Shown here piece after piece: positions 50,400 to 58,778 of a stretch of DNA of 64,000 nucleotides. The translations under genes and the position numbers were made by a program. The DNA comes from Nonomuraea cypriaca (GTDB lineage Bacteria; Actinomycetota; Actinomycetes; Streptosporangiales; Streptosporangiaceae): contig NZ_JADOGI010000020.1 in NCBI RefSeq assembly GCF_015645445.1, positions 1 through 64,000 of the forward strand. The letters run 5' to 3'. The notes beneath the pieces were generated by a model. It was not told where the DNA came from and ran no database searches. It was given only the letters and a program-made list of their open reading frames with translations. Within the stretch, counting starts at the first letter, position 1; the number at the start of each line of letters is the position of its first letter.

Positions 50400-51470
50400 A
50401 TGACTATTGATGTGAGCGACATTCCGGCCCTCGCCCGGGGATGCGCGGTCCTGGGCACCGGGGGCGGGGGAGACGTGCGTACCGGGTCGCTGGCCGCCGT
50501 ACGGGCGATCAGGGAGCATGGCGCGGTCGAGCTGGTCGGGCTGGGAGATCTGCCCGAAGACGCGCTCGTCGTGCCGTTGTCCGGGATCGGGGCGCCGACC
50601 GTCAGCCACGAGATGATCCACAGCGTGGACGAGCCCGGACGCATCGCGGACGAGATCGAGCGGCTGTTCGGCCGGCCGCCGAGCGCGGTCATGTCCTCCG
50701 AGATCGGGGGCTCCAACGGGGTCGCGCCCGTCGCCTGGGCCGCCGGGCTCGGGTTGCCGTTGCTCGACGCCGACGGCATGGGCCGGGCGTTCCCCGAGGT
50801 CCAGATGGTGTCGATGTACGTGGCGGGGCTGCCCGCGGACCTGGTGATCATGTCCGACGTCGCGGGGAACGTGGTGACCATCCGCCCCGTCGACGGGCTC
50901 TGGTCGGAACGGCTTGCCAGGGCCGTGTGCGTGGCGGCGGGCTCGAGCGCGCTGATGGCCGACTACGTGCTCACCGCCGCCCAGGCTCGCGGGGCGGTCA
51001 TCGAGGGCACGGTCACGCGCGCTCTCGAGATCGGCAGGGCCACCGAGGGCGCCAGGGACCCGCTCGGGGCGCTCCAGGCCCGTTTGGGGGCCGCCAGGCT
51101 GATCACCGGCAAGCTGACCGACGTGGAGCGGCGCACCACGGGCGGGTTCGTCCGGGGGACGGCCACGATCGAGGGCACCGGTGACGACCGCGGCCGTACG
51201 CTCACCATGGAGCTCCAGAACGAGAACCTGGTGGCCAGGGAGCAGGGCAGGACGCTGGCCATGGTGCCCGACCTGATCACGGTCGTCGACACGGAGACCG
51301 CCGGGGCCGTACAGACCGAGAGCCTCAGGTACGGCCAGCGCGTCACGGTGCTCGCCTGGCCGTGCGACCCGCTCTGGCGCACCCCCAGGGGCCTGGAGAC
51401 GGCCGGGCCGCGCGCGTTCGGGTACGACCTGGACTACGTTCCCGTCGAGGAGCTGATGGCGCATGGGTGA
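50400..51470 (+). CDS. DUF917 family protein
   Basis: 356 residues from ATG 50400; the in-frame GTG at 50373 is the alternative, and neither has a strong site. Typical motifs: CAVLGTGGGGDVRTG near the N-terminus, VMSSEIGGSNG at about 98, and AFGYDLDYVPVEEL at the end. Function not known biochemically; DUF917 members are usually next to hydantoinase/oxoprolinase genes, as here (8-base overlap). First gene of a seven-gene operon with a peptide-type ABC transporter. Confidence 0.88.
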   Translation: MTIDVSDIPALARGCAVLGTGGGGDVRTGSLAAVRAIREHGAVELVGLGDLPEDALVVPLSGIGAPTVSHEMIHSVDEPGRIADEIERLFGRPPSAVMSSEIGGSNGVAPVAWAAGLGLPLLDADGMGRAFPEVQMVSMYVAGLPADLVIMSDVAGNVVTIRPVDGLWSERLARAVCVAAGSSALMADYVLTAAQARGAVIEGTVTRALEIGRATEGARDPLGALQARLGAARLITGKLTDVERRTTGGFVRGTATIEGTGDDRGRTLTMELQNENLVAREQGRTLAMVPDLITVVDTETAGAVQTESLRYGQRVTVLAWPCDPLWRTPRGLETAGPRAFGYDLDYVPVEELMAHG

Positions 51471-52989
51471 TCTGCGGATCGGGATCGACGTCGGCGGCAC
51501 GAACACCGACGCGGTCGTCCTCGACGCCGCGGGCAGGGTGGTCGCCAAGGCCAAGCGGCCGACGACCCCCGAGGTGACCGAGGGGTTGACGGCCGCGCTG
51601 GACGCGGTGCTGACGGCGCTGGACACGAAACAGGAGCGGATCGCCCGGGTCATGCTGGGCACCACGCACGCGACCAACGCGATCCTGGAGCGAAGGAGCC
51701 TCGGCCGGGTGGCCGTGCTGCGGCTGGGCGCGCCCGCGACCACCTCGGTGCCCCCGCTCTCCGACTGGCCTGACGACCTGCGCGAGGCCGTCTCCGCCGG
51801 CGAGGCGATCGTGCCCGGCGGTCACTACGTGGACGGCCGCGAGATCAGCCCGCCGGACCTCGGCGCGGTCCGCCGCTTCCTGGACGGCGTGCGCGCGGAT
51901 GCGGTCGCCGTCACCAGCGTGTTCAGCCCGGCGGGCGACGAGCACGAACGCCGCGTCGAGGAGCTGATCAGGACCGAGTACGGGCTGCCGGTCTCGGTGA
52001 GCCACGAGATCGGCTCGCTCGGCCTGCTCGAACGCGAGAACGCCACCGTGCTCAACGCCGCCCTCTACGGCGTCGCCGCCCACGTGACCGGCGCCCTGGT
52101 CGCCGCGCTGGCCGAGCGGGGGCTGGGCGCGACGCCGTACCTGGCGCAGAACGACGGCACGCTCATGACGGTGGAGCACGCCGCGCGACTGCCGGTCTCG
52201 ACGATCGGCTCCGGCCCGGCGAACTCGTTGCGCGGAGCGGCGTTCCTGTCCGGCGTGGCGGACGCGATCGTGGTCGACGTGGGCGGCACGTCCACCGACC
52301 TGGGCGTGCTGACCGGGGGTTTCCCGCGCGAGTCCGCGGCGGCCGTCGAGATCGGCGGCGTGCTGACGAACTTCCGCATGCCGGACATCCTGGCCATCGC
52401 GCTCGGCGGCGGCACCGTGGTGCGGGAGCACGGCATCGGCCCGGACTCCGTGGGTTACCGGATCGTCAACGAGGCGCTGGTGTTCGGGGGGCGTACGACG
52501 ACGATGACGGACGCGGCGGTGGCGGTGGGCCGGATCCCGCGCGACGCCCCCGAGTGGCGCCTGGAGAGGGCACCGGGGATGGAGAAGGCGGTGGCCGTCG
52601 CCGACGAGATGGTCATCGACGCCGTGGACAGGATGGCGCTCGGCAGGTCGGGCAGACCGCTGGTCGCCGTGGGCGGCGGCGCGTTCCTGCTGCCAGGCCG
52701 CATCCCGGGGGCGAGTGAGGTGATCCGTCCTGAGCACGCCGAGGTGGCCAACGCCGTGGGCGCCGCCATCGCCCTCGCGAGCGGCAGAGTCGATACGATC
52801 TTGCCGGCGGGAGAAAGCCGGTCGGAAGCGATAAGAAAGGTCAAGGAGGAGGCGGCGGCGCGGGCCGTCGCGGCGGGAGCGGATCCCTCCGGCGTCGAGA
52901 TCGTCGATCTCCTCGAGGTGCCGCTGAGCTACCTCTCCGAGCCCGCCGTGCGGGTACACGTCAAAGCCGCCGGACCCCTCGCCCGGTGA
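51463..52989 (+). CDS. Hydantoinase/oxoprolinase family protein (HyuA-like)
   Basis: 508 residues from ATG 51463 (GAGGAG 12 bases upstream). N-terminal acetate-kinase-like fold: GIDVGGTNTDAVVLD (phosphate 1), then LGTTHATNAILERR, and VVDVGGTSTDLGVL at about 265 (phosphate 2), ALGGGTVV. The family opens 5-membered cyclic amides (5-oxoproline, hydantoins) with ATP. Here it is a shorter single-subunit member. Its substrate is probably what the adjacent transporter imports. Confidence 0.9.
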   Translation: MGDLRIGIDVGGTNTDAVVLDAAGRVVAKAKRPTTPEVTEGLTAALDAVLTALDTKQERIARVMLGTTHATNAILERRSLGRVAVLRLGAPATTSVPPLSDWPDDLREAVSAGEAIVPGGHYVDGREISPPDLGAVRRFLDGVRADAVAVTSVFSPAGDEHERRVEELIRTEYGLPVSVSHEIGSLGLLERENATVLNAALYGVAAHVTGALVAALAERGLGATPYLAQNDGTLMTVEHAARLPVSTIGSGPANSLRGAAFLSGVADAIVVDVGGTSTDLGVLTGGFPRESAAAVEIGGVLTNFRMPDILAIALGGGTVVREHGIGPDSVGYRIVNEALVFGGRTTTMTDAAVAVGRIPRDAPEWRLERAPGMEKAVAVADEMVIDAVDRMALGRSGRPLVAVGGGAFLLPGRIPGASEVIRPEHAEVANAVGAAIALASGRVDTILPAGESRSEAIRKVKEEAAARAVAAGADPSGVEIVDLLEVPLSYLSEPAVRVHVKAAGPLAR

Positions 52990-53012
52990 CAGATCGAAAG
53001 GATCCCCCCACC

Positions 53013-54623
53013 ATGCGCTGGCACAAGCGCCTGCTCGTCGCCTGGCTCACCGGCGCCCTGGCCCTGACCGCGACCGCGTGCGCGGGCGGCCAGGTACGCG
53101 GCGCCGGCGGGACGCCCCAGCCGCAGACCGCCGGCAGCGCGGCCACCCAGGCCGGGCAGGCCAACGACAGCACGTTCGTCTACGCGCCCAACCTCGACGT
53201 GGTCACCGACTGGGACCCGGCGACCTCCTACTCCAACGAGATCGTCGCCATGTCGAACATCTACGAGGGCCTGACCAGGTACGACGCCGAGGCCAGAGAG
53301 GCCGTGCCGCTCCTCGCCACCGAGTGGACCTCCTCGGGCGACGGCAAGGAGTGGACGTTCAAGCTGCGGCAGGGCGTGAAGTTCCACTCCGGCGCCACGC
53401 TCGACGCCGAGGCCGCCAAGAAGGCCATCGAGCGGACGATCGAGAAGAAGGGCGGCGCGGCCTACATCTGGGACCCGGTCGACGAGATCGAGGCGGTGGA
53501 CGCGGCCACGCTGAGGTTCACCCTCAAGTACGCCGCCCCGCTCGACCTGGTCGCCTCCTCCGGCTACGCCGCCTACATCTACGACGTCGACGCCGTGGAC
53601 GCGGACGGGAAGACGACCGCCGGCACCGGCCCGTACACGATCGACTCCTGGCAGAAGGGCAAGGAGACCGAGCTCACGCTGAAGGCGTTCGAGGGCTACT
53701 GGGGCGGCTGGAAGCCGGAGCAGTACAAGAAGGTCGCCTTCCGGGTCACGCCCGAGATCACCACCGCGTGGCAGTTGCTGCAGCGCGGCGAGGTGAACTT
53801 CGTGGAACGGCTGAACCCGCAGCTCTACGCCCAGGCCGGGACGACCGAGGGCGTGCAGACCACGCAGTCGCCGTCGTTCCAGAACCTGCTCCTGCTGTTC
53901 AACACCGCCGACGGGCCGGCCAAGGACGTCCGGGTGCGGCAGGCGCTGCAGCTCGCGATCGACTACGACGGGCTGGCGGCGGCGCTCAAGGGCTCCGGGC
54001 AGAAGGCCAGCGGCCTGGTGCCGCAGGGGCTGCTCGGCCATGCCGCGGAGCTGGCGCCCAAGCAGGACCTGGCCAGGGCCCAGGCGCTGCTCCAGGAGGC
54101 CGGGTACGGCCCCGACAACCCCGAGTTGGAGCTGACCCTGACCTACGCCCAGGGTGACGACGACCAGAAGCTGCTGGTCACGCTGCTCAGCACGGCGCTG
54201 AAGGGCCTCAACGTGACCCTGCGGGCCCGACCCATGACCTGGGGAGCGCAGTGGGACCTGGGCAAGAAGCAGGGCCAGGACATCTTCGTCATGTACTGGT
54301 ATCCGGACTATCCGGACGCCTACTCCTGGTTCCTCAACGTGTTCAAGAGCGCTGACGAGCCGCAGTTCAACCTGTCGTACCTGAAGAACGCCGACATCGA
54401 CGCGGCCATCGACAAGCTGCCCGAGCTCACGGCCACCGACAAGCTCGCGGCCGATCAGGAGTACGAGGACCTGCAGAAGAAGATCATCCAGGAGGAGGCG
54501 GCGGTGGCGGTGCCGTACGTGCAGACATACCAGCGCGCGTTGACTGCCGATGTGCAGGGATATGTGGACAATCCCGCTTATCCCAACGTGGTCTTCTTCT
54601 ACGACCTCAAGCGCGCAAGCTGA
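53013..54623 (+). CDS. Peptide/nickel-type ABC transporter substrate-binding lipoprotein (family 5)
   Basis: 536 residues from ATG 53013. Signal peptide with lipobox ending C23 (TATACAGG). Family 5 binding-protein segments: DVVTDWDPATSYSNEIVAMS, LRQGVKFHSGATLDAEAAKK and VRQALQLAIDYDGLA. Binds an oligopeptide or similar solute outside the membrane and hands it to the permeases that follow. 23 bases after the hydantoinase gene. A close paralogue starts at 62597. Confidence 0.9.
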   Translation: MRWHKRLLVAWLTGALALTATACAGGQVRGAGGTPQPQTAGSAATQAGQANDSTFVYAPNLDVVTDWDPATSYSNEIVAMSNIYEGLTRYDAEAREAVPLLATEWTSSGDGKEWTFKLRQGVKFHSGATLDAEAAKKAIERTIEKKGGAAYIWDPVDEIEAVDAATLRFTLKYAAPLDLVASSGYAAYIYDVDAVDADGKTTAGTGPYTIDSWQKGKETELTLKAFEGYWGGWKPEQYKKVAFRVTPEITTAWQLLQRGEVNFVERLNPQLYAQAGTTEGVQTTQSPSFQNLLLLFNTADGPAKDVRVRQALQLAIDYDGLAAALKGSGQKASGLVPQGLLGHAAELAPKQDLARAQALLQEAGYGPDNPELELTLTYAQGDDDQKLLVTLLSTALKGLNVTLRARPMTWGAQWDLGKKQGQDIFVMYWYPDYPDAYSWFLNVFKSADEPQFNLSYLKNADIDAAIDKLPELTATDKLAADQEYEDLQKKIIQEEAAVAVPYVQTYQRALTADVQGYVDNPAYPNVVFFYDLKRAS

Positions 54624-54625
54624 CC

Positions 54626-55642
54626 ATGCTCCGCTATCTGGCCCAGCGGCTCGGCCAGGCCCTCCTGGTCGTGGCCGGCGTGGTCGTGCTCACGTTCGCG
54701 ATCATGCGGCTGGTGCCTGGGGACCCGGCGGTCGCGTTCGCCGGGCCGAAGGCCACGCCCGAGCAGCTCGCCGCGGCGCGCGAGCGGTTCGGGCTGGACG
54801 ACCCGCTGCCCGTGCAGCTGCTCGACTACGTACGCGACCTGCTGACCGGCGACTGGGGGACCAGCCTGCACACCAGGCAGCCGGTGCGGGAGGACCTCTA
54901 TCTGGCCTTCCCCGCCTCGCTGGAGCTGGTCGGCACGGCCCTGGTCCTCGCGGTCGCCGTCGGCGTCCCGGTCGGCGTGCTCGCCGCCCGTCACCAGCGG
55001 CGGCTGCCTGACCTCGGCGTACGCTTCACCAGCATGCTGGCCGTCTCCGTACCGGTCTTCTGGCTGGCACTGACGCTGCAGGTGGTGTTCGCCAGCAACC
55101 TGGGCTGGTTCCCGGTGGCCGGTGAGTACGACTCCTCCCTCGACACCACCAGCCCCCTCACCCTCTGGACGAACATCACCGTCGTCGACGCCCTGATCAC
55201 CGGCAACTGGCCCATCTTCACCAGCACCCTCGAACACCTGGTCCTGCCCGCCCTGGTCGTGGCCGCCTATCCCATGGGGGTCATCGCCCAGATGACCAGG
55301 GCCGCGCTCATCGAGGAGTCCGGCCAGGACCACGCCAGGCTCGGACGCGCGCTCGGCTTCGGCGAGACGTCCATCCTGACGAAGTTCGCCCTGAGGCCGG
55401 CGCTGAGCCCGGTGCTGTCGCTGATCGCCCTCGTCTTCGCGTACGCGATCGTCAACGGCTTCCTGGTCGAGGCGGTGTTCAACTGGCCCGGCCTGGGCCG
55501 TTACGCCGCCGACTCGATCCGGTCGCTGGACACGCCCGCCATCGCCGGCGTCACCCTGCTGGTCGCCCTGGTGTACACCCTGGCCAACCTGGTCGTGGAC
55601 GTCCTCCAGGGCTTCGTCGACCCGCGAGCGAGGTCCCGATGA
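54626..55642 (+). CDS. ABC transporter permease, DppB type
   Basis: 338 residues, six helices. N-terminal MLRYLAQRLGQALLVVAGVV helix, the DppB-type periplasmic loop (GDWGTSLHTRQPV) and the cytoplasmic EAA-type loop near 235 (DHARLGRALGFGETSILTKF) that docks the ATPase. Two bases after the binding-protein stop; its own stop overlaps the next ATG (ATGA). Confidence 0.93.
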   Translation: MLRYLAQRLGQALLVVAGVVVLTFAIMRLVPGDPAVAFAGPKATPEQLAAARERFGLDDPLPVQLLDYVRDLLTGDWGTSLHTRQPVREDLYLAFPASLELVGTALVLAVAVGVPVGVLAARHQRRLPDLGVRFTSMLAVSVPVFWLALTLQVVFASNLGWFPVAGEYDSSLDTTSPLTLWTNITVVDALITGNWPIFTSTLEHLVLPALVVAAYPMGVIAQMTRAALIEESGQDHARLGRALGFGETSILTKFALRPALSPVLSLIALVFAYAIVNGFLVEAVFNWPGLGRYAADSIRSLDTPAIAGVTLLVALVYTLANLVVDVLQGFVDPRARSR

Positions 55643-56550
55643 CAGAGGTGAACCAGGCGGCCGCGCCACTGCGCCGCACGCTGCCGCGGATCCCCGACAG
55701 GTTCGCCGCGTTCGGCGCCGTGCTGATCGTGGTCGTGGTGCTGGCCGCCGTCCTCGCGCCGTGGCTGGCGCCGTACCCGGTGGACGAGCTGAACCCGGCC
55801 GAGCAGCTCCAGCCGCCGAGCGCCGCCCACTGGTTCGGCACCGACCTGGTCGGCAGGGACGTCCTCACCAGGATCCTGTACGGCGGCCGCACCTCGCTGT
55901 TCATCGCCGTGGCCGTGCTGGCGGTGTCGGCGCTGGCCGGCGTCACGCTGGGCGTGGTGGCCGGATACGCGGGCGGCTGGCTCAGAGACGTGATCATGCG
56001 GGTCACGGACGTGTTCCTGGCCTTCCCCGCGCTGCTGCTCTCTCTGACGCTGGCGGTCGTGCTGCAGCCGGGCGTCAGCACGGTCGTGCTGGCCATCGCG
56101 GTGACGTGGTGGCCGTGGTACGCCCGGCTGGCCGCCGCCTCGGCCGCGTCGATCGCCACCCGGAGCTACGTGGACGCGGCCCGCTGCCTCGGTGTGCCCG
56201 CGCCGCTGATCATCCTGCGGCACGTGCTCCCGAACTCCCTCACGCCCGTCCTCGTCCAGATCTCCCTGGACGCGGGCGGGGTCATTCTGACCGCGGCAGC
56301 GCTGTCGTACCTGGGGCTGGGCGCGCAGGAGCCGACGGCGGAGTGGGGGCTGATGGTGCAGCAGGGGCAGACGCTCTTCACCACGAACTGGTGGGTGGTC
56401 ACCTTCCCAGGGCTGGCCATCCTGGTGACGGCGTTCGCGTTCAACGTGCTGGGTGAGGGGCTGCGCAACGCGCTGGACCCCGGAGCGGAGGAGCTCGGCA
56501 GGAGAGAGCGACGAAGGAGCCAACGAGTGCCGAAGCGGCCGCGACCATGA
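55639..56550 (+). CDS. ABC transporter permease, DppC type, with repeat-encoded C-terminus
   Basis: 303 residues, six helices after a cytoplasmic N-terminus. GTDLVGRDVLTRILYGGRTS at about 72 and the EAA loop (SYVDAARCLGVPAPLIILRH) identify DppC. Normal members end at about NVLGEGLRNALDPG; here the gene runs on into the first unit of the 72-bp tandem repeat and ends there (AEELGRRERRRSQRVPKRPR, then stop), so the last about 21 residues come from the repeat. Confidence 0.92.
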   Translation: MTEVNQAAAPLRRTLPRIPDRFAAFGAVLIVVVVLAAVLAPWLAPYPVDELNPAEQLQPPSAAHWFGTDLVGRDVLTRILYGGRTSLFIAVAVLAVSALAGVTLGVVAGYAGGWLRDVIMRVTDVFLAFPALLLSLTLAVVLQPGVSTVVLAIAVTWWPWYARLAAASAASIATRSYVDAARCLGVPAPLIILRHVLPNSLTPVLVQISLDAGGVILTAAALSYLGLGAQEPTAEWGLMVQQGQTLFTTNWWVVTFPGLAILVTAFAFNVLGEGLRNALDPGAEELGRRERRRSQRVPKRPRP

Positions 56551-56628
56551 ACACGAGCGGAGGAGCTCGGCAGGAGAGAGCGACGAAGGAGCCAACGAGT
56601 GCCGAAGCGGCCGCGACCATGAACACGA
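56485..56628. repeat. 72-bp-family repeat, two identical tandem units (copies B1 and B2)
   Basis: Units 56485-56556 and 56557-56628 are identical. The reading frames of the unit: two of three plus-strand frames and all three minus-strand frames are open; only the frame of the permease closes, with TGA at the CCATGA. Each unit has AAGGAG followed 7 bases later by GTG and a seven-codon frame ending in TGA that overlaps an ATG. Copy A lies at 21126-21190. Confidence 0.9.
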
Positions 56629-56638
56629 GGGCGGCGAA

Positions 56639-57376
56639 ATGATCGAGGTACGCGACCTCCAGGTGCGGTACGGCGACCGGGTCGTGGCCGACGTGCCCGA
56701 ACTCGACGTGGGCGCGGGCGAGTGCGTGGCGATCGTGGGGGAGAGCGGGTCGGGCAAGTCGACCACGCTGCTGTCCCTGCTCGGCCTCATCCCAGACGCC
56801 ACTGTTTCCGGACATGTCACTGTCTGCGGCGTCGATGTCATGACCGCCGCGCCGCGCCGCCTGCGCGAGATCCGCGGCGCCAGGGTGGCGCTGGTGATGC
56901 AGTCGCCGCAGGCCGCCCTGAGCCCCGCCACCCGCCTCGGCGTCCTGATGCGCCGCGCGCTCAAACTGCACGGTGTGGGGAGGCCGGCCGAGATCATGGC
57001 GGAGGCCCTGGAGGCGGTGCTGCTCGACCGGGAGATCCTGCGCCGCTATCCCCACGAGGTCTCCGGCGGCCAGGCGCAGCGCTTCGCCATCGCGCTGGCC
57101 ATCGCCCTGGGCGCCGAGGTGATCCTTGCCGACGAGCCCACCAGCGCCCTCGACGTGACCGTACAGGCGGAGGTGGTCGGCGTCCTGCGCCGGCTCAGGC
57201 GGGACCGCGGCCTGGCGCTCCTGCTGGTCTCCCATGACCTGGCCCTGGTCTCGACGATCGCCGACCGGGTGCTGGTCATGCGGGACGGCGTGGTGGTCGA
57301 GTCGGGCCCGGCCGCGAAGGTGCTGGCCGACCCGGACCACCCCTACACCCGCGAGTTGCTGGAGGCGCTGCCGTGA
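56639..57376 (+). CDS. ABC transporter ATPase, DppD type (short)
   Basis: 245 residues from ATG 56639, 10 bases after the repeat. Walker A GESGSGKST at 34-42, signature VSGGQAQRF at about 140, Walker B VILADEP at about 162. It lacks the C-terminal oligopeptide-transporter domain present in its partner. The stop overlaps the next GTG (GTGA). An upstream frame through the repeat is open to 56453, but family alignment starts at MIEVRDLQVRYG. Confidence 0.92.
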   Translation: MIEVRDLQVRYGDRVVADVPELDVGAGECVAIVGESGSGKSTTLLSLLGLIPDATVSGHVTVCGVDVMTAAPRRLREIRGARVALVMQSPQAALSPATRLGVLMRRALKLHGVGRPAEIMAEALEAVLLDREILRRYPHEVSGGQAQRFAIALAIALGAEVILADEPTSALDVTVQAEVVGVLRRLRRDRGLALLLVSHDLALVSTIADRVLVMRDGVVVESGPAAKVLADPDHPYTRELLEALP

Positions 57377-58245
57377 CCGTGCTCAGAGCCGAGCGGGTGA
57401 CGCTCGGGTACGGCAAGCGCCCCGTGGTCCACGACCTGAGCCTCGACATCACCGAGGGCGGCGTCGGCCTGATCGGGGAGAGCGGCTCGGGCAAGACGAC
57501 GCTGGCCCGCGCGTTCCTTGGGCTCCTGGCCCCAATGTCCGGAAATATCTGGTACGGCGATCAAACCCTGAAAAAAGCGGACATGCGGACGTTCCGGAAG
57601 GACGTCCAGCCGGTCTTCCAGGCCGAAGCCCTCGACCCCAGGATGCGCGTCGGCGCCTCCGTGGCCGAGGGCCTGCCCCGGAGCGCCCGATCCAGGGTCA
57701 CCGAGCTGCTCGAACAGGTCGGCCTGGACCCCGCCCTGGCCACCCGCAGGCCGCACCAGCTCTCCGGCGGCCAGCGCCAGCGCGTGGTGATCGCCAGGGC
57801 TCTGGCCGTGGGCCCCCGCCTGCTCATCCTCGACGAGCCCACGAGCGCCCTGGACGTGACGGTTCAGGCCAGGATCCTCGACCTGCTGGCGGCTCTCGAC
57901 ACCGAACGCCTCCTCATCACCCACAACCTCGCCGTCGTGGAACGGCTCTGCCGCACCTCCCACGTGCTCTTCGCGGGCCGCGTCGTCGAGTCGGGCCCCA
58001 CGGGCGACCTCCTGGCCCGTCCCGCACACCCGTACACCAGGGCCCTGCGTGACGCCGTGCCGAAGCTCGGCGGCGCCCCGCCCGAGGCCAGGGGCAGGAC
58101 GGAGGCGGTGCCGGCCGCGACGGGGTGCTCGTTCAGGCTGCGCTGCCCGCTGGCGGTGGCCGAATGCGAGCGGGCGCCCGCGCTCAGGGACGTACGTGGC
58201 CGCCAGGTCGCCTGTCACCGCGCCGAGGACGTCCTGGCCACCTGA
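57373..58245 (+). CDS. ABC transporter ATPase, DppF type
   Basis: 290 residues from GTG 57373. Walker [10 protein letters not shown] at 35-43, signature LSGGQRQRV at about 133, Walker B LLILDEP at about 153, and a C-terminal oligo_HPY domain with cysteines ([19 protein letters not shown]) that can bind an iron-sulfur cluster. Last gene of the operon; its end overlaps the convergent MarR gene by 31 bases. Confidence 0.93.
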   Translation: MTVLRAERVTLGYGKRPVVHDLSLDITEGGVGLIGESGSGKTTLARAFLGLLAPMSGNIWYGDQTLKKADMRTFRKDVQPVFQAEALDPRMRVGASVAEGLPRSARSRVTELLEQVGLDPALATRRPHQLSGGQRQRVVIARALAVGPRLLILDEPTSALDVTVQARILDLLAALDTERLLITHNLAVVERLCRTSHVLFAGRVVESGPTGDLLARPAHPYTRALRDAVPKLGGAPPEARGRTEAVPAATGCSFRLRCPLAVAECERAPALRDVRGRQVACHRAEDVLAT

Positions 58246-58706
58246 CCTACCACCTGGTCGCGCAGGTGCGCGCCCAGGTCGTCGGAGAGCATGCCCATCA
58301 GCCTGGCCAACTCCGCACGATCCGCCTCGGACCAGTCGGCCACCGCCGCCTCGAACCACGCCGTGGTCACCTTTTGGCAGCGCATGGCGACCTCGGTCCC
58401 GTCGTCGGTCAGCATGATGCGCCAGGCTCGGCCGTCCTCGGGGTCGCGTACCCGCCGCACCAGCCCGAGCCGCTCAAGCCCGGCGACGTGCCGGGTCACG
58501 TGCGGGCTCTCCACCTGCAACACTTCGGCGATCGCCCCGATCCTGAGCGGCCTGTCCGCGTCCAGCAGGCAGATGAGGACCTGCACGTCGGGCCGGTCCA
58601 GCCGGACTCCTGCGGCCTCGGTCAGCCGCGCATGCGTCTTGCCGCGGTTGATCGCGCTCACGAGCCTGCGGAAGGCCGCCACCGTGGTGACGAGATGTGG
58701 GTCCAC
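58215..58706 (-). CDS. MarR-family transcriptional regulator
   Basis: 163 residues from GTG 58706. Winged helix at about 60-105 (LRIGAIAEVLQVESPHVTRHVAGLERLGLVRR, split; then DPEDGRAWRIMLTDDG, the wing). Divergent from an MFS exporter gene with operator-like repeats in the 72 bases between, so probably the repressor of that exporter, released by its substrate. Confidence 0.92.
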   Translation of the reverse strand: MDPHLVTTVAAFRRLVSAINRGKTHARLTEAAGVRLDRPDVQVLICLLDADRPLRIGAIAEVLQVESPHVTRHVAGLERLGLVRRVRDPEDGRAWRIMLTDDGTEVAMRCQKVTTAWFEAAVADWSEADRAELARLMGMLSDDLGAHLRDQVVGQVARTSSAR

Positions 58707-58718
58707 TGTTTGCTTACC

Positions 58719-58763
58719 TAACTTACGTATGTATCATCGCTTCTCGGTTACTTACCCAAGTTA
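58719..58763. promoter_or_regulatory. Paired inverted operator-like sites between marR and MFS genes
   Basis: TAACTTACGTATGT (58719-58732) on the plus strand and TAACTTGGGTAAGT on the minus strand (58750-58763) match at 11 of 14 positions. They are AT-rich in otherwise GC-rich DNA and lie just before both start codons, as expected for MarR binding. Confidence 0.5.
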
Positions 58764-58778
58764 TCTAAAGGAGCCGAG

